Shown: piece by piece, positions 1-7,809 of the stretch
How positions within the stretch are numbered: position 1 is the first letter of the stretch
Layout: the number at the start of each line of letters is the position of its first letter
Assembly (NCBI GenBank): GCA_004295085.1
Contig: SHNF01000011.1
Coordinates: forward strand, 154,311-218,310
Length of the DNA stretch: 64,000 nt
DNA from: Planctomycetota bacterium
GTDB taxonomy: Bacteria > Planctomycetota > UBA1135
Direction: 5' to 3'
Translations under genes and position numbers: made by a program
Notes under the pieces: generated by a model
Databases searched by the model: none
The model's input: only the letters and a program-made list of their open reading frames with translations
Told to the model about the DNA's origin: nothing

Positions 1-1
1 C

Positions 2-433
2 CTGTTCCCGGCGCTGGTCAAGAAGGGACTGCCGCAGGACGCCGGTCCGGTGGCGGTGATGCTGGCCGAGCACGAGCAAGGCCGGGCCGCGATCGCGGGC
101 ATGCGCGCCGCCGTGGTCGCGTGCGGGCGCAAGGACAGCCAGGCGGTCGAGCGGTTCAACGCCCACGCGCGCGCCTACGTCCAGCTCCTGCGCGAGCACA
201 TCGCCAAGGAGAACAACGTGCTGTTCCCCATGGCGGACGGGATGCTCACGGAAGCCGAGCAGGCCGCGCTGCTGCGGGAATTCGGCGATGTCGAGACTTC
301 CGACCTGGGCGCCGGCACGCACGAGCACTACCTCCTGCTCGCCGAGGATCTGGTCCAGCGCCTCGGCGTGATCCCCTCGAAACCGATCGCCGTGGTGGGC
401 AGCTGCTGCGGGCATGGCGGGCGCTGCGCCTGA
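2..433 (+). CDS. Hemerythrin HHE-domain protein (5' end outside window)
   Basis: The reading frame is open from the first complete codon at base 2, so the N-terminus is missing. The visible 143 residues carry repeated His/Glu iron-ligand patterns of the hemerythrin-like cation-binding family: LFPAL at the very start, AEHEQGR, HIAKENNVLFP, and HEHYLL near the end. Such proteins hold a di-iron centre and bind O2 or NO or sense iron and redox state. The C-terminus ends in a Cys/Gly/His cluster (SCCGHGGRC) that is not part of the usual fold. It lies 43 bases upstream of the respiratory operon on the same strand. NO or O2 handling beside nitrate respiration is plausible but inferred. The family call is firm; the substrate is unknown. 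Confidence 0.8.
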   Translation: MFPALVKKGLPQDAGPVAVMLAEHEQGRAAIAGMRAAVVACGRKDSQAVERFNAHARAYVQLLREHIAKENNVLFPMADGMLTEAEQAALLREFGDVETSDLGAGTHEHYLLLAEDLVQRLGVIPSKPIAVVGSCCGHGGRCA

Positions 434-451
434 GCAGCCGGGTCGCGGCCC

Positions 452-457
452 TATACT
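452..457 (+). promoter_or_regulatory. Candidate -10 element of the nap operon
   Basis: TATACT matches five of six bases of the sigma-70 -10 consensus and stands in the short gap between the hemerythrin gene and the Rieske gene, 19 bases before the ATG at 477. The hexamer 17 bases further upstream is a poor -35 match, so the call rests on the -10 box and position only. Confidence 0.35.
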
Positions 458-476
458 CCGGCCGCGTGGACGCGTG

Positions 477-980
477 ATGGTCGAAGTCCAGAGCACCGAG
501 TCCGTTCCGGCGGATGGACCCGGCCGCCGCCGGTTCCTGGCCACGGCTTCCACGCTGGCCATGGCCGGCGGGCTCGCCGCCGGCTACGGCAGCTGCGCCG
601 CGATGGGCGGACGCTTCCTCTACCCGGCGCGCCCCGTCACGATGGCCTGGCAGTTCGTGATCGCGGTGGATCGGCTGAGGCCGGGCGAATCGGTGTCGTA
701 CCGCGCGCCCAACGGCGAGCGGATCGCGGTGGCGCGGCAGGGGTCCGGGGAAGCACCCGAGGACTTCGTGGCGCTGGGCAGCACCTGCCCGCACCTCGGC
801 TGCCAGGTGCACTGGGAGGCGCAGAACGACCGTTTCTTCTGCCCGTGCCACAACGGCGTGTTCACGGCGGCCGGCCTGGGCGTCGAGGGCCCGCCCGCGG
901 GCATGTCCCTGCCGCGCTTCCGGCTCAAGGTCGAAGCCGGGCTCCTGTACATCGAGGTCGCCATGGAGCAGCTCGCGTAG
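477..980 (+). CDS. Rieske 2Fe-2S protein of a cytochrome bc-type complex
   Basis: A 167-residue protein. A twin-arginine motif (GRRRFLATAS, residues 16-25) precedes a hydrophobic stretch, as in Tat-exported, membrane-anchored Rieske proteins. The cluster ligands are complete: C104-P-H106 and C122-P-C-H125, with C109 and C124 placed to form the stabilising disulfide. It would shuttle electrons from quinol oxidised at cytochrome b (next gene, 4 bases on) to a periplasmic acceptor. An open frame extends upstream to 414, but that would overlap the hemerythrin gene and lacks a signal sequence, so the ATG at 477 is chosen. First gene of a five-gene operon. Family assignment is secure. Confidence 0.93.
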   Translation: MVEVQSTESVPADGPGRRRFLATASTLAMAGGLAAGYGSCAAMGGRFLYPARPVTMAWQFVIAVDRLRPGESVSYRAPNGERIAVARQGSGEAPEDFVALGSTCPHLGCQVHWEAQNDRFFCPCHNGVFTAAGLGVEGPPAGMSLPRFRLKVEAGLLYIEVAMEQLA

Positions 981-984
981 GTCC

Positions 985-2034
985 ATGGGGTCCGTCTCCG
1001 GCTGGCTGGGCGAGCGCATTCCGCTCCGCGGCGCCGAGCTGCGCGAGCTCACCAACGAGCCGGTCCCCTACCACCTCAAGCGCTGGTGGTGGTGTCTCGG
1101 CGGCACACCGGCCTACCTCTTCGTGGTGCAGATCGTCACGGGGATCCTGCTCGCCTTCTACTACAAGGCGGCGCCGGAAACGGCCTACGAGTCGGTGCGC
1201 TACATCACCGAGGAGGCGGCGTTCGGCTGGTTCATCCGGAGCCTGCACAAGTGGGCGGCCCAGCTCATGATCGCGGCGGTCGTGCTGCACCAGATGCGCG
1301 TGTACTTCACCGGCGCCTACCGCAAGCCGCGCGAGATCAACTGGATGGTCGGCATGACGCTGCTCGTGTGCACCCTGCTCACGGGATTCACCGGGTACAG
1401 CCTCGTGTACGAGCAGCTCAGCTACTGGGGCGCCACGGTCGGGGCCAACATCACCGACAGCGTGCCGCTCGCCGGCGGCTTCCTCAAGAGCCTGCTCCTC
1501 GGCGGCGACGGCTACAACGATCACACGCTGTCGCGCTTCTACATCCTGCACGCGGCGGTGCTGCCGGTCAGCATGCTGCTCCTGCTCATGGTGCACATCA
1601 CCCTGATCCGGCTGCAGGGCGTGACCGAGTTCAAGTTCAAGGACGAGCCGCAAGGGGAGAGCCGCACGTTCAGCTTCTTCCCGGACCACTTCTACACCGA
1701 GCTGATCATCGGGCTGAGCCTGATGATCCTGCTCGCGTTCCTGGCGACCGTGCTGCCGGCCACGATGGGGCCGAAGGCCGATCCGCTGACCACGCCCGAG
1801 GTGATCAAGCCCGAGTGGTTCTTCTACGTGGCCTTCCGCTGGCTCAAGCTCTTCTCGGAGACCGCCGCGATCCTGAGCATGGGCTTCGTGCTGTTCGTCA
1901 TGTTCCTGTGGCCGTTCGTGGACGGCTGGATCCGGCGGCGCTGGCCGGCCAGCGAGGCCAGCGTGTGGATCGGCATCGGCGGCGTGCTGGCCATCATCGG
2001 GCTGACGGTCTGGGAGGCGGCCGTGGCCCATTGA
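985..2034 (+). CDS. Fused cytochrome b6/subunit IV-type cytochrome b
   Basis: A 349-residue integral membrane protein with seven predicted helices, matching b6 (four) plus subunit IV (three) in one chain. Two His pairs for the two b hemes are visible: SLHKW with VLHQM, and ILHAA with MVHIT. The second pair has 14 intervening residues, the b6 spacing rather than the bc1 spacing. The Qo-site signature appears as KPEWFFY. It oxidises quinol and passes electrons to the Rieske protein and across the membrane. No cytochrome c1 or f gene follows; its place in the operon is taken by the octaheme cytochrome, suggesting that protein is the electron acceptor. Confidence 0.93.
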   Translation: MGSVSGWLGERIPLRGAELRELTNEPVPYHLKRWWWCLGGTPAYLFVVQIVTGILLAFYYKAAPETAYESVRYITEEAAFGWFIRSLHKWAAQLMIAAVVLHQMRVYFTGAYRKPREINWMVGMTLLVCTLLTGFTGYSLVYEQLSYWGATVGANITDSVPLAGGFLKSLLLGGDGYNDHTLSRFYILHAAVLPVSMLLLLMVHITLIRLQGVTEFKFKDEPQGESRTFSFFPDHFYTELIIGLSLMILLAFLATVLPATMGPKADPLTTPEVIKPEWFFYVAFRWLKLFSETAAILSMGFVLFVMFLWPFVDGWIRRRWPASEASVWIGIGGVLAIIGLTVWEAAVAH

Positions 2035-2056
2035 GCGGGAGAACACCGGAGCAACC

Positions 2057-3634
2057 ATGTCCCTCGACACCAAGCGGATCGTCATCGCGCTCCTGAGCGC
2101 GGCCTTCGTCCTGTCGCTGCTGTTCGTGCAGTGGATGGAGGTGTCGCGCCGGCGCGAGGAGGCGGGCCTGTCCGAGCCGCACGTCGCGGTGCCGGCCAGC
2201 AGCGAGAACTGCGTCGCGTGTCATGCGCAGGTCACTCCGGGCGTGGTGGACCACTGGAACGGCAGCACGCACGCCGAGAAGGGCGTCGGCTGCACCGAGT
2301 GCCACCGGGCCGACCCGGGCGACGCCGACGCGTTCGACCACTACGGCCAGGTCATCGCCGCGGTGGTCACCCCCCTCGACTGCGCCGCCTGCCACCGGGA
2401 CGTGTTCGACGAGTTCGAGCGCAGCCACCACGCCAAGGGCGGCAACATCCTGGCGTCCCTGGACAACCGCCTGGCGGAGACCATCGAGGGCAACCGTGCG
2501 CCGTTCGACCCGCACTCGCCCACGCCGGGCATGGGCGTGAGCCAGGTCAACGGCATGGCCAGCGTCGCCATCGGCTGCCTGCAGTGCCACGGCAGCAAGG
2601 TGGCCTTGCACGCCACCGATGGCGGCAAGATCACGGTGGACGAGCTGAAGCCCGGGCCGGACGGCAAGCCGACCGACCTGCAGGCGCTGGGCCGGATCCG
2701 CAAGGACGCCAACGGCAAGCCGGTGCTGCACCCGGACACCTGGCCCAACACCGGGATCGGCCGCATCAATCTCGACGGCTCGCTCGGCTCGTGCTCGGCC
2801 TGCCACAGCCGCCACGACTTCTCGCCGCGGCGGGCGCGCCAGCCGGAGAACTGCGGCAAGTGCCACCTCGGCCCGGACCACCCGCAGAAGGAGATCTACG
2901 AGGAGAGCAAGCACGGCGTGGCCTACCGCGACCTGCGCGAGACCTCCATGCACCTGGATGCCGACTCCTGGGTCCTGGGGCGCGACTACTCGGCCGCGCC
3001 CACTTGCGCGACGTGCCACATGAGCGGCAACGTGCGCAATGGCGGCCGGATCACCCACGACCCGGGCGAGCGCATCTCGTGGACCAACCGCCCACCGGTG
3101 AGCTTGCTGATGGACACCGACGTGAATCACGCGGTGATCCGGGAGGCGGACCCGGCCCGGCGCGCGGCCCTCACCACGGATTCGTGGCAGGACAAGCGCA
3201 ACCGCATGCGCGAAGTGTGCTCCGTCTGCCACACCTCGGACTACGTCAACAACTTCTACAAGCAGTACGACGACTTCGTGGTGCTGTACAACGAGAAGTT
3301 CGCGAAGCCGGGCCAGGACATCATCGGCGCGCTCCGGGCCAACGGCCTGCTCACCGCGCCCGACTTCGACGAGGAAATCGAGTGGACCTGGTACTACCTG
3401 TGGCACCACGAGGGGCGGCGCGCGCGCCACGGCGCTTCCATGATGGCGCCGGACTACGCCCACTGGCACGGCATGTTCGAGGTGGCCGAGCGCTTCTACC
3501 AGGAGCTGATCCCGCAGGCGCGCGAGCTCGCGCGCCGCGCCGCGGACGAAGGCAGGAACCGGGAGGCGGCCGCCGTCACCGCCGTCATCGACGGAATCCT
3601 GGCCCGTCCGGAGCACCAATGGCAGGGACAATGA
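2057..3634 (+). CDS. Octaheme HAO-like cytochrome c, N-terminally anchored
   Basis: A 525-residue protein with eight CXXCH heme sites at residues 52, 79, 109, 174, 246, 266, 317 and 388. Heme spacing and the stretches around HDFSPRRAR, EIYEESKHG and HHEGRRARHGA resemble the hydroxylamine oxidoreductase (HAO)/octaheme family. A single hydrophobic segment (residues 8-25) anchors it to the membrane, whereas many HAOs are soluble. Family members either oxidise hydroxylamine or hydrazine, or run in reverse and reduce nitrite; oxidative forms have a Tyr cross-linked to the catalytic heme. A Tyr in PDYAHWHG (residue 467) is a candidate, but only an alignment can decide. Lying between cytochrome b and NapA, it may relay electrons or process nitrite. 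The family is reliable; the reaction is unknown. Confidence 0.88.
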   Translation: MSLDTKRIVIALLSAAFVLSLLFVQWMEVSRRREEAGLSEPHVAVPASSENCVACHAQVTPGVVDHWNGSTHAEKGVGCTECHRADPGDADAFDHYGQVIAAVVTPLDCAACHRDVFDEFERSHHAKGGNILASLDNRLAETIEGNRAPFDPHSPTPGMGVSQVNGMASVAIGCLQCHGSKVALHATDGGKITVDELKPGPDGKPTDLQALGRIRKDANGKPVLHPDTWPNTGIGRINLDGSLGSCSACHSRHDFSPRRARQPENCGKCHLGPDHPQKEIYEESKHGVAYRDLRETSMHLDADSWVLGRDYSAAPTCATCHMSGNVRNGGRITHDPGERISWTNRPPVSLLMDTDVNHAVIREADPARRAALTTDSWQDKRNRMREVCSVCHTSDYVNNFYKQYDDFVVLYNEKFAKPGQDIIGALRANGLLTAPDFDEEIEWTWYYLWHHEGRRARHGASMMAPDYAHWHGMFEVAERFYQELIPQARELARRAADEGRNREAAAVTAVIDGILARPEHQWQGQ

Positions 3635-3660
3635 GATTCCAACCCGATCGTCCGACGGCA

Positions 3661-3667
3661 AGAGGAG
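3661..3667 (+). promoter_or_regulatory. Strong Shine-Dalgarno of napA
   Basis: AGAGGAG lies 9 bases before the ATG at 3677 and fixes that start. Purine-rich ribosome sites of this quality are uncommon in this window. Confidence 0.7.
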
Positions 3668-3676
3668 AATGACGCC

Positions 3677-6040
3677 ATGCTGCGACCCGATCCTGACCGC
3701 CTGCTGCGGCGCGATTTCCTGAAGTGGCTGGGCGCCGGCACCGGCGTGGTCGCATTCTCGTGTTCCGACCGGCAGGAGGCCGGCCGCCTGGCCGGCTCCG
3801 GGGCCGCAGAGTCGGACCTGCACTGGGGCAAGGCGCCGTGCCGCTACTGCGGCACTGGCTGCGGCGTGGAGGTCGGCGTCCGCGACGGCAAGGTGCTGGC
3901 CGTGCGCGGTGACACCTCGAGCCCGGTCAACAAAGGCTTGTTGTGCGTCAAGGGCTATCACCTGCCCGCGATGCTGTACGGCCGGGATCGCCTGCTCCAT
4001 CCGCAGCTGCGCCAGCCCGACGGCAGCCTGCGGCGCATCTCGTGGGACGAGGCGCTGGCCACGGTCGCGGGCAAGTACGCCGAGGCGCTGCAGGCGCACG
4101 GCCCCGGGGCCGTCGGCGTGTACGGCAGCGGCCAATGGACCGTGTTCGACGGCTACGCCGCGCTCAAATGGTGCAAGGGCGGACTCCGGAGCAACAACCT
4201 CGAGCCCAACGCGCGCCTGTGCATGGCCAGCGCCGTGTCCGGCTTCCTGGCGCAGTTCCAGAGCGACGAGCCCATGGGCTGCTACGAGGACTTCGAGGCC
4301 GGTGACGACTTCGTGCTGTGGGGCGCCAACATGGCCGAGATGCATCCGGTGCTGTTCAGCCGCATCCTGGAGAGCAAGCGCCGCCGTCCGTCCGTGCGCA
4401 TCGTGGACATCGCCACGCGCCGCACGCCCACCTCCGAGTACGCGGACATGTACGTCGAGTTCCGCCCCGGCACCGACCTGGCGCTGGCCAACGGCATCCT
4501 GCACCTCCTGGTCCGGGAGAACCGCTGGTCGAAGGCGTTCGTGGCCGAGAACGTGGTGTTCCGGCGCGGCAGCGAGGACTTGCAGCAGATCGGCTACGGC
4601 TGTTTCGGCGAACAGGCCGAGCGCTACACCTTCGAGGACCAGGCGCAGGAGGCCAGCTTCGAGGACCTGGAACGGTTCCTTGCCGGCTACGCGCCCGGCC
4701 CGGTGAGCGACATCACCGGCGTGCCCGAGGCGCAGATCCGTGCCCTGGCCGAGATCTACGCCGACTACGGCCGCGGCACCGTGAGCCTGTGGTGCATGGG
4801 AGTGAATCAGCACGTGCGCGGCACGTGGATGAACAACCTGATCACGGACCTGCACCTGCTCACCGGCAAGATCGGCCGTCCCGGGGCCAATCCCTTCAGT
4901 CTCACCGGGCAGCCCTCGGCCTGCGGCACCGTGCGCGAGGTCGGCACCACGTGCAACCGCCTGCCCGCGGACATGGTGGTGACCAACGACGAGCACCGCA
5001 GGAAGGCGGAGCAGATCTGGGGGCTGCCGGAAGGAACGATTCCGGCGGTGCCGGGCCACCACGCGGTGGACCTGTTCCGCGCCTTCGCCCGCGGCGAGGT
5101 GAAAGTGCTGTGGGTGCAGACCACGAATCCATGGGTCACGCTGCCCAACCTGCAGCGCATGCAGCGCCGGCCCGGCGACGGCCGCTTCCTGGTGGTCAGC
5201 GACATCTATCCGACGCCGACCACCGACGCCGCCGACCTGATCCTGCCCGCCGCCGCCTGGGTGGAGCGCGAAGGCGTGTTCGGCAACTCGGAGCGGCGCA
5301 CGCAGCAGTGGAACAAGCTGGTCGAGCCGCCCGGCGAGGCCCGCGAGGACGCGTGGCAGATCATGCAGGTGGCCCGGCGCATGGGCATGGGCCACCTGTT
5401 CCCCTGGCCGGAGGAGGACTGGCATGCGCCCATGTTCGAGGAGTACCGCAGCTTCACTCTGGGCACGGGCAAGGACCTGGCGTCCTATGCACAACTGCAG
5501 CGCACCCGCGGCCTGCTGTGGCCGGTGGTGGACGGCAAGGAGACGCGGTACCGCTACGCCGCCGGGTTCGATCCGTACGTCAAGAAGGCCAGAGGCGTGC
5601 ACTTCTACAAGGCCAAGGGCTATGGCGAGAAGGCGGCGCTGTGGCTGCGCCCCTATCACCCCCCCGCCGAGTCGCCCGACGCCGAGTACCCGCTGTGGCT
5701 GTGCACGGGACGCGTGCTGGAGCACTGGCACACGGGCTCGATGACGCGGCGCGTGCGCCAGCTGCACCAGGCGGTGCCGGAAGCCTACGTCGAAGTCAAC
5801 GCGGCGGACGCCGCCGCCCTGGGCATCAAGGACGGCGACCGCGTGCGCCTGGTGTCGCGGCGCGGCAGCCTGGAGCTGGGCGCGCGCGTCGACGGGCGCG
5901 GGCAACCGCCGCCGGGCTCCGTGTTCGTGCCGTTCTTCGACGAGCACTGCCGGATCAATGCGCTGACCCTGGACGCGATGTGCAACATCAGCAAGGAGCC
6001 CGACTACAAGAAGTGCGCGGTCCGGCTGGAGCGGGCATGA
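3677..6040 (+). CDS. napA: Periplasmic nitrate reductase catalytic subunit NapA
   Basis: A 787-residue molybdopterin oxidoreductase that reduces nitrate to nitrite in the periplasm. The N-terminus has a Tat motif (RRDFLKWLG, residues 11-19). A 4Fe-4S site follows as C55, C58, C62 and C90. C182 in NARLCMASA is the expected Mo-ligating cysteine; NapA and assimilatory enzymes use Cys, NarG uses Asp and formate dehydrogenases often selenocysteine. Further NapA-like blocks are MGVNQHVRGTWMNN and TGQPSACGTVREVGT. Length and domain order fit full-length NapA. It overlaps napB by four bases (ATGA). No napC, napG/H or napD chaperone gene is seen nearby, so electrons probably come through the cytochrome b/Rieske/octaheme proteins upstream. 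Confidence 0.95.
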   Translation: MLRPDPDRLLRRDFLKWLGAGTGVVAFSCSDRQEAGRLAGSGAAESDLHWGKAPCRYCGTGCGVEVGVRDGKVLAVRGDTSSPVNKGLLCVKGYHLPAMLYGRDRLLHPQLRQPDGSLRRISWDEALATVAGKYAEALQAHGPGAVGVYGSGQWTVFDGYAALKWCKGGLRSNNLEPNARLCMASAVSGFLAQFQSDEPMGCYEDFEAGDDFVLWGANMAEMHPVLFSRILESKRRRPSVRIVDIATRRTPTSEYADMYVEFRPGTDLALANGILHLLVRENRWSKAFVAENVVFRRGSEDLQQIGYGCFGEQAERYTFEDQAQEASFEDLERFLAGYAPGPVSDITGVPEAQIRALAEIYADYGRGTVSLWCMGVNQHVRGTWMNNLITDLHLLTGKIGRPGANPFSLTGQPSACGTVREVGTTCNRLPADMVVTNDEHRRKAEQIWGLPEGTIPAVPGHHAVDLFRAFARGEVKVLWVQTTNPWVTLPNLQRMQRRPGDGRFLVVSDIYPTPTTDAADLILPAAAWVEREGVFGNSERRTQQWNKLVEPPGEAREDAWQIMQVARRMGMGHLFPWPEEDWHAPMFEEYRSFTLGTGKDLASYAQLQRTRGLLWPVVDGKETRYRYAAGFDPYVKKARGVHFYKAKGYGEKAALWLRPYHPPAESPDAEYPLWLCTGRVLEHWHTGSMTRRVRQLHQAVPEAYVEVNAADAAALGIKDGDRVRLVSRRGSLELGARVDGRGQPPPGSVFVPFFDEHCRINALTLDAMCNISKEPDYKKCAVRLERA

Positions 6041-6561
6041 AGCGCGCCCTGTGGCTGCTGGCGCTGCTGCCGGCGTGCCGCGAGGCGCCGCCGCCGGGTC
6101 CGCAGAAGACGGCCGCGGCGCAGCGGGCAGAACGGCGCCTGTTCGACGGCGCTCCGCCGGTGATTCCGCACCAGAGCTTCGGGGTCGCCTGCATCTCCTG
6201 CCACAACGAGCGCGGCCTGGAGGTCGCCGGCGTCGGGTTCGCGCCGCCGTCGCCGCACGCGGACACGCGCGGCATGAGCGCCATCAGCCGCTGCACGCAG
6301 TGCCACGTGTTCCGCGCCACCGAGGCGCTGTTCGGCGCCAACGACTTCGACGGCCTGCGCCAGGACCTGCGCCGCGGCGCGCGTCTCTACGGCGGGGCGC
6401 CTCCGGTCATCCCGCACCAGGTCTTCATGCGCGAGAACTGCCGCGCCTGCCATTCCGGTCCGGCGGCCCGCGAGGAGGTGCGCTGCTCCCATCCGGAGCG
6501 CGCCCGCTGCGTGCAGTGCCACGTCCCCGCCACCGGCGCTCCCGACTTCGCGCGCGAGTAG
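6037..6561 (+). CDS. napB: Tetraheme NapB-like subunit (duplicated diheme module)
   Basis: A 174-residue c-type cytochrome translationally coupled to napA. Classical NapB has two hemes; this one has four CXXCH sites at residues 52, 86, 135 and 158. The protein is an internal repeat: GAPPVIPHQ, then CISCH and CTQCH in the first half, and GAPPVIPHQ, then CRACH and CVQCH in the second. A short signal ends in LPAC (Cys14), so it is probably a lipoprotein rather than soluble. It would deliver electrons to the NapA 4Fe-4S cluster. The duplication could extend the electron wire towards the octaheme protein. The NapB link rests on the IPH-CXXCH pattern and on its position; the tetraheme form is the unusual part. 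Confidence 0.85.
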   Translation: MKRALWLLALLPACREAPPPGPQKTAAAQRAERRLFDGAPPVIPHQSFGVACISCHNERGLEVAGVGFAPPSPHADTRGMSAISRCTQCHVFRATEALFGANDFDGLRQDLRRGARLYGGAPPVIPHQVFMRENCRACHSGPAAREEVRCSHPERARCVQCHVPATGAPDFARE

Positions 6562-6584
6562 GCCGCGGGAACGGGCCGTAGCGG

Positions 6585-7787
6585 CTAGAACGGCAGGGTG
6601 GCTTGGACGAAGATCCAGGTCTGGTCCGCGCCGTTCTGGATGGCGTCGCCGGCGAAGAACTGGGCCACTCCCGTCCAGATCTCCAGCCGGTTCAGGAAGC
6701 TGCCCCGGAGGGTCACGTCGATCTCGGTGCCCACGTTGCCGTCCGTGCCGCTGGCCACGGCGCCGGCGCCGCCCACGCCGGTGTACAGCGCGTCGTCCTC
6801 GCTGGCCAGGTTCAGCCAGTGCACGTCCCCGCTGATGCCCCAGCCGTTGCCCAGGGGCCACCAGGAGCGCACCACGAGGTCCTGAATGTTCTGCCACACC
6901 ACGATGTCGGCATAGCCCTGATAAGCGTGGTCGAAGTTGAACAGGCGGAAGAATGTGCCGCTGTCGCCGTCGCTGGGATCCTCGTCCCCGCTGGCCAGCT
7001 CGTAGCCCAGGCCCACGCGGGCGCCGTCCGCGCCCTGGAAGTTCCAGTCCAGGCGCCCGGCCACGGCATAGGCGAAAGCGTCGAGCGGACCGTGGTCTCC
7101 CACCTGCACCGCCGCCTCGGCGTTCCAGGTGAGGGTGCCGGGTCCGCCGTCCACCAGCGCGCCGACGGTGTAATCGTCCAGTCCCATGGCATTGCGGCGC
7201 AGGACATAGCCGTCCACCGACAGCGGCGCACCGTTCCACTGGCCGTACAGGCCGCCAAACTCACTGTCGGGGGCGTTGTTGACCTGGTTCTCGACCGGGC
7301 TGGTCCAGAACAGATCGCCCTGCCAGCGGCCGTCCCCGGTGGCCAGCACCGCGCGCGCGCCGTCCCAGGCGCGGCCCACCTGCGACCAGTCCAGCGGCGA
7401 GATCATGCGCTGGTTGCCGTACTGCATCTCGAAGCGCCCGACCTGCACCTCGATGGTGTCCAACACGTTGTGGAGGGTGCCGTAGCCCTGGTGCAGGAAG
7501 CTCTCCGACTGCCCGCCCTGGTCCAGCACGGTCTCCTGGAACTGCACGAAGCCGCTCAGGTTCTCGTCGAAGGTCGCGTCGAGGTGGACGCGGAAGCGGC
7601 CGGTGCCCTCGCTGCGCGAGGAGGCGTTGCGCACCGGCGGCAGCGGGTCGTGCGACTCCCAGCGCAGGCGGATGTCGCCGCCGAGCACAAGCTTCTCGAT
7701 GCCGATCGACTGGAGCACCGGTTTCTCCTCCGGCACGGTCGTGGGCGGGTCCTGCGGCGGGGTCAGCAGCGCGAGGAGGTGCAGCAT
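6585..7787 (-). CDS. Outer-membrane beta-barrel protein, alginate-export-family type (copy A)
   Basis: A 400-residue protein beginning with a short hydrophobic leader ([11 protein letters not shown]). Alternating polar and hydrophobic strands run the whole length, with many Trp/Tyr/Gly residues and a terminal Phe (TLPF), typical of outer-membrane barrels. The opening strands ([21 protein letters not shown]) resemble the alginate_exp Pfam family, which contains many porins unrelated to alginate. It ends 23 bases from napB, converging with the nap operon, and is a paralogue of the next gene. Start chosen at 7787 because the longer frame overlaps that gene. The substrate is unknown; anion uptake is only a guess from position. 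Confidence 0.75.
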   Translation of the reverse strand: MLHLLALLTPPQDPPTTVPEEKPVLQSIGIEKLVLGGDIRLRWESHDPLPPVRNASSRSEGTGRFRVHLDATFDENLSGFVQFQETVLDQGGQSESFLHQGYGTLHNVLDTIEVQVGRFEMQYGNQRMISPLDWSQVGRAWDGARAVLATGDGRWQGDLFWTSPVENQVNNAPDSEFGGLYGQWNGAPLSVDGYVLRRNAMGLDDYTVGALVDGGPGTLTWNAEAAVQVGDHGPLDAFAYAVAGRLDWNFQGADGARVGLGYELASGDEDPSDGDSGTFFRLFNFDHAYQGYADIVVWQNIQDLVVRSWWPLGNGWGISGDVHWLNLASEDDALYTGVGGAGAVASGTDGNVGTEIDVTLRGSFLNRLEIWTGVAQFFAGDAIQNGADQTWIFVQATLPF

Positions 7788-7809
7788 GAGGGGGGTCCTG
7801 GGTGCGGCG

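Noticed and set aside
414..476. Longer start for the Rieske protein
   Set aside because: The extension overlaps the hemerythrin gene and puts 21 residues before the Tat signal.
1994..5947. A 1317-codon open frame on the minus strand opposite the nap operon
   Set aside because: It mirrors cytochrome b, HAO-like and NapA genes that have clear motifs. Long antisense frames are expected at this GC content, and its translation shows only His/Val/Ala/Arg-rich low complexity.
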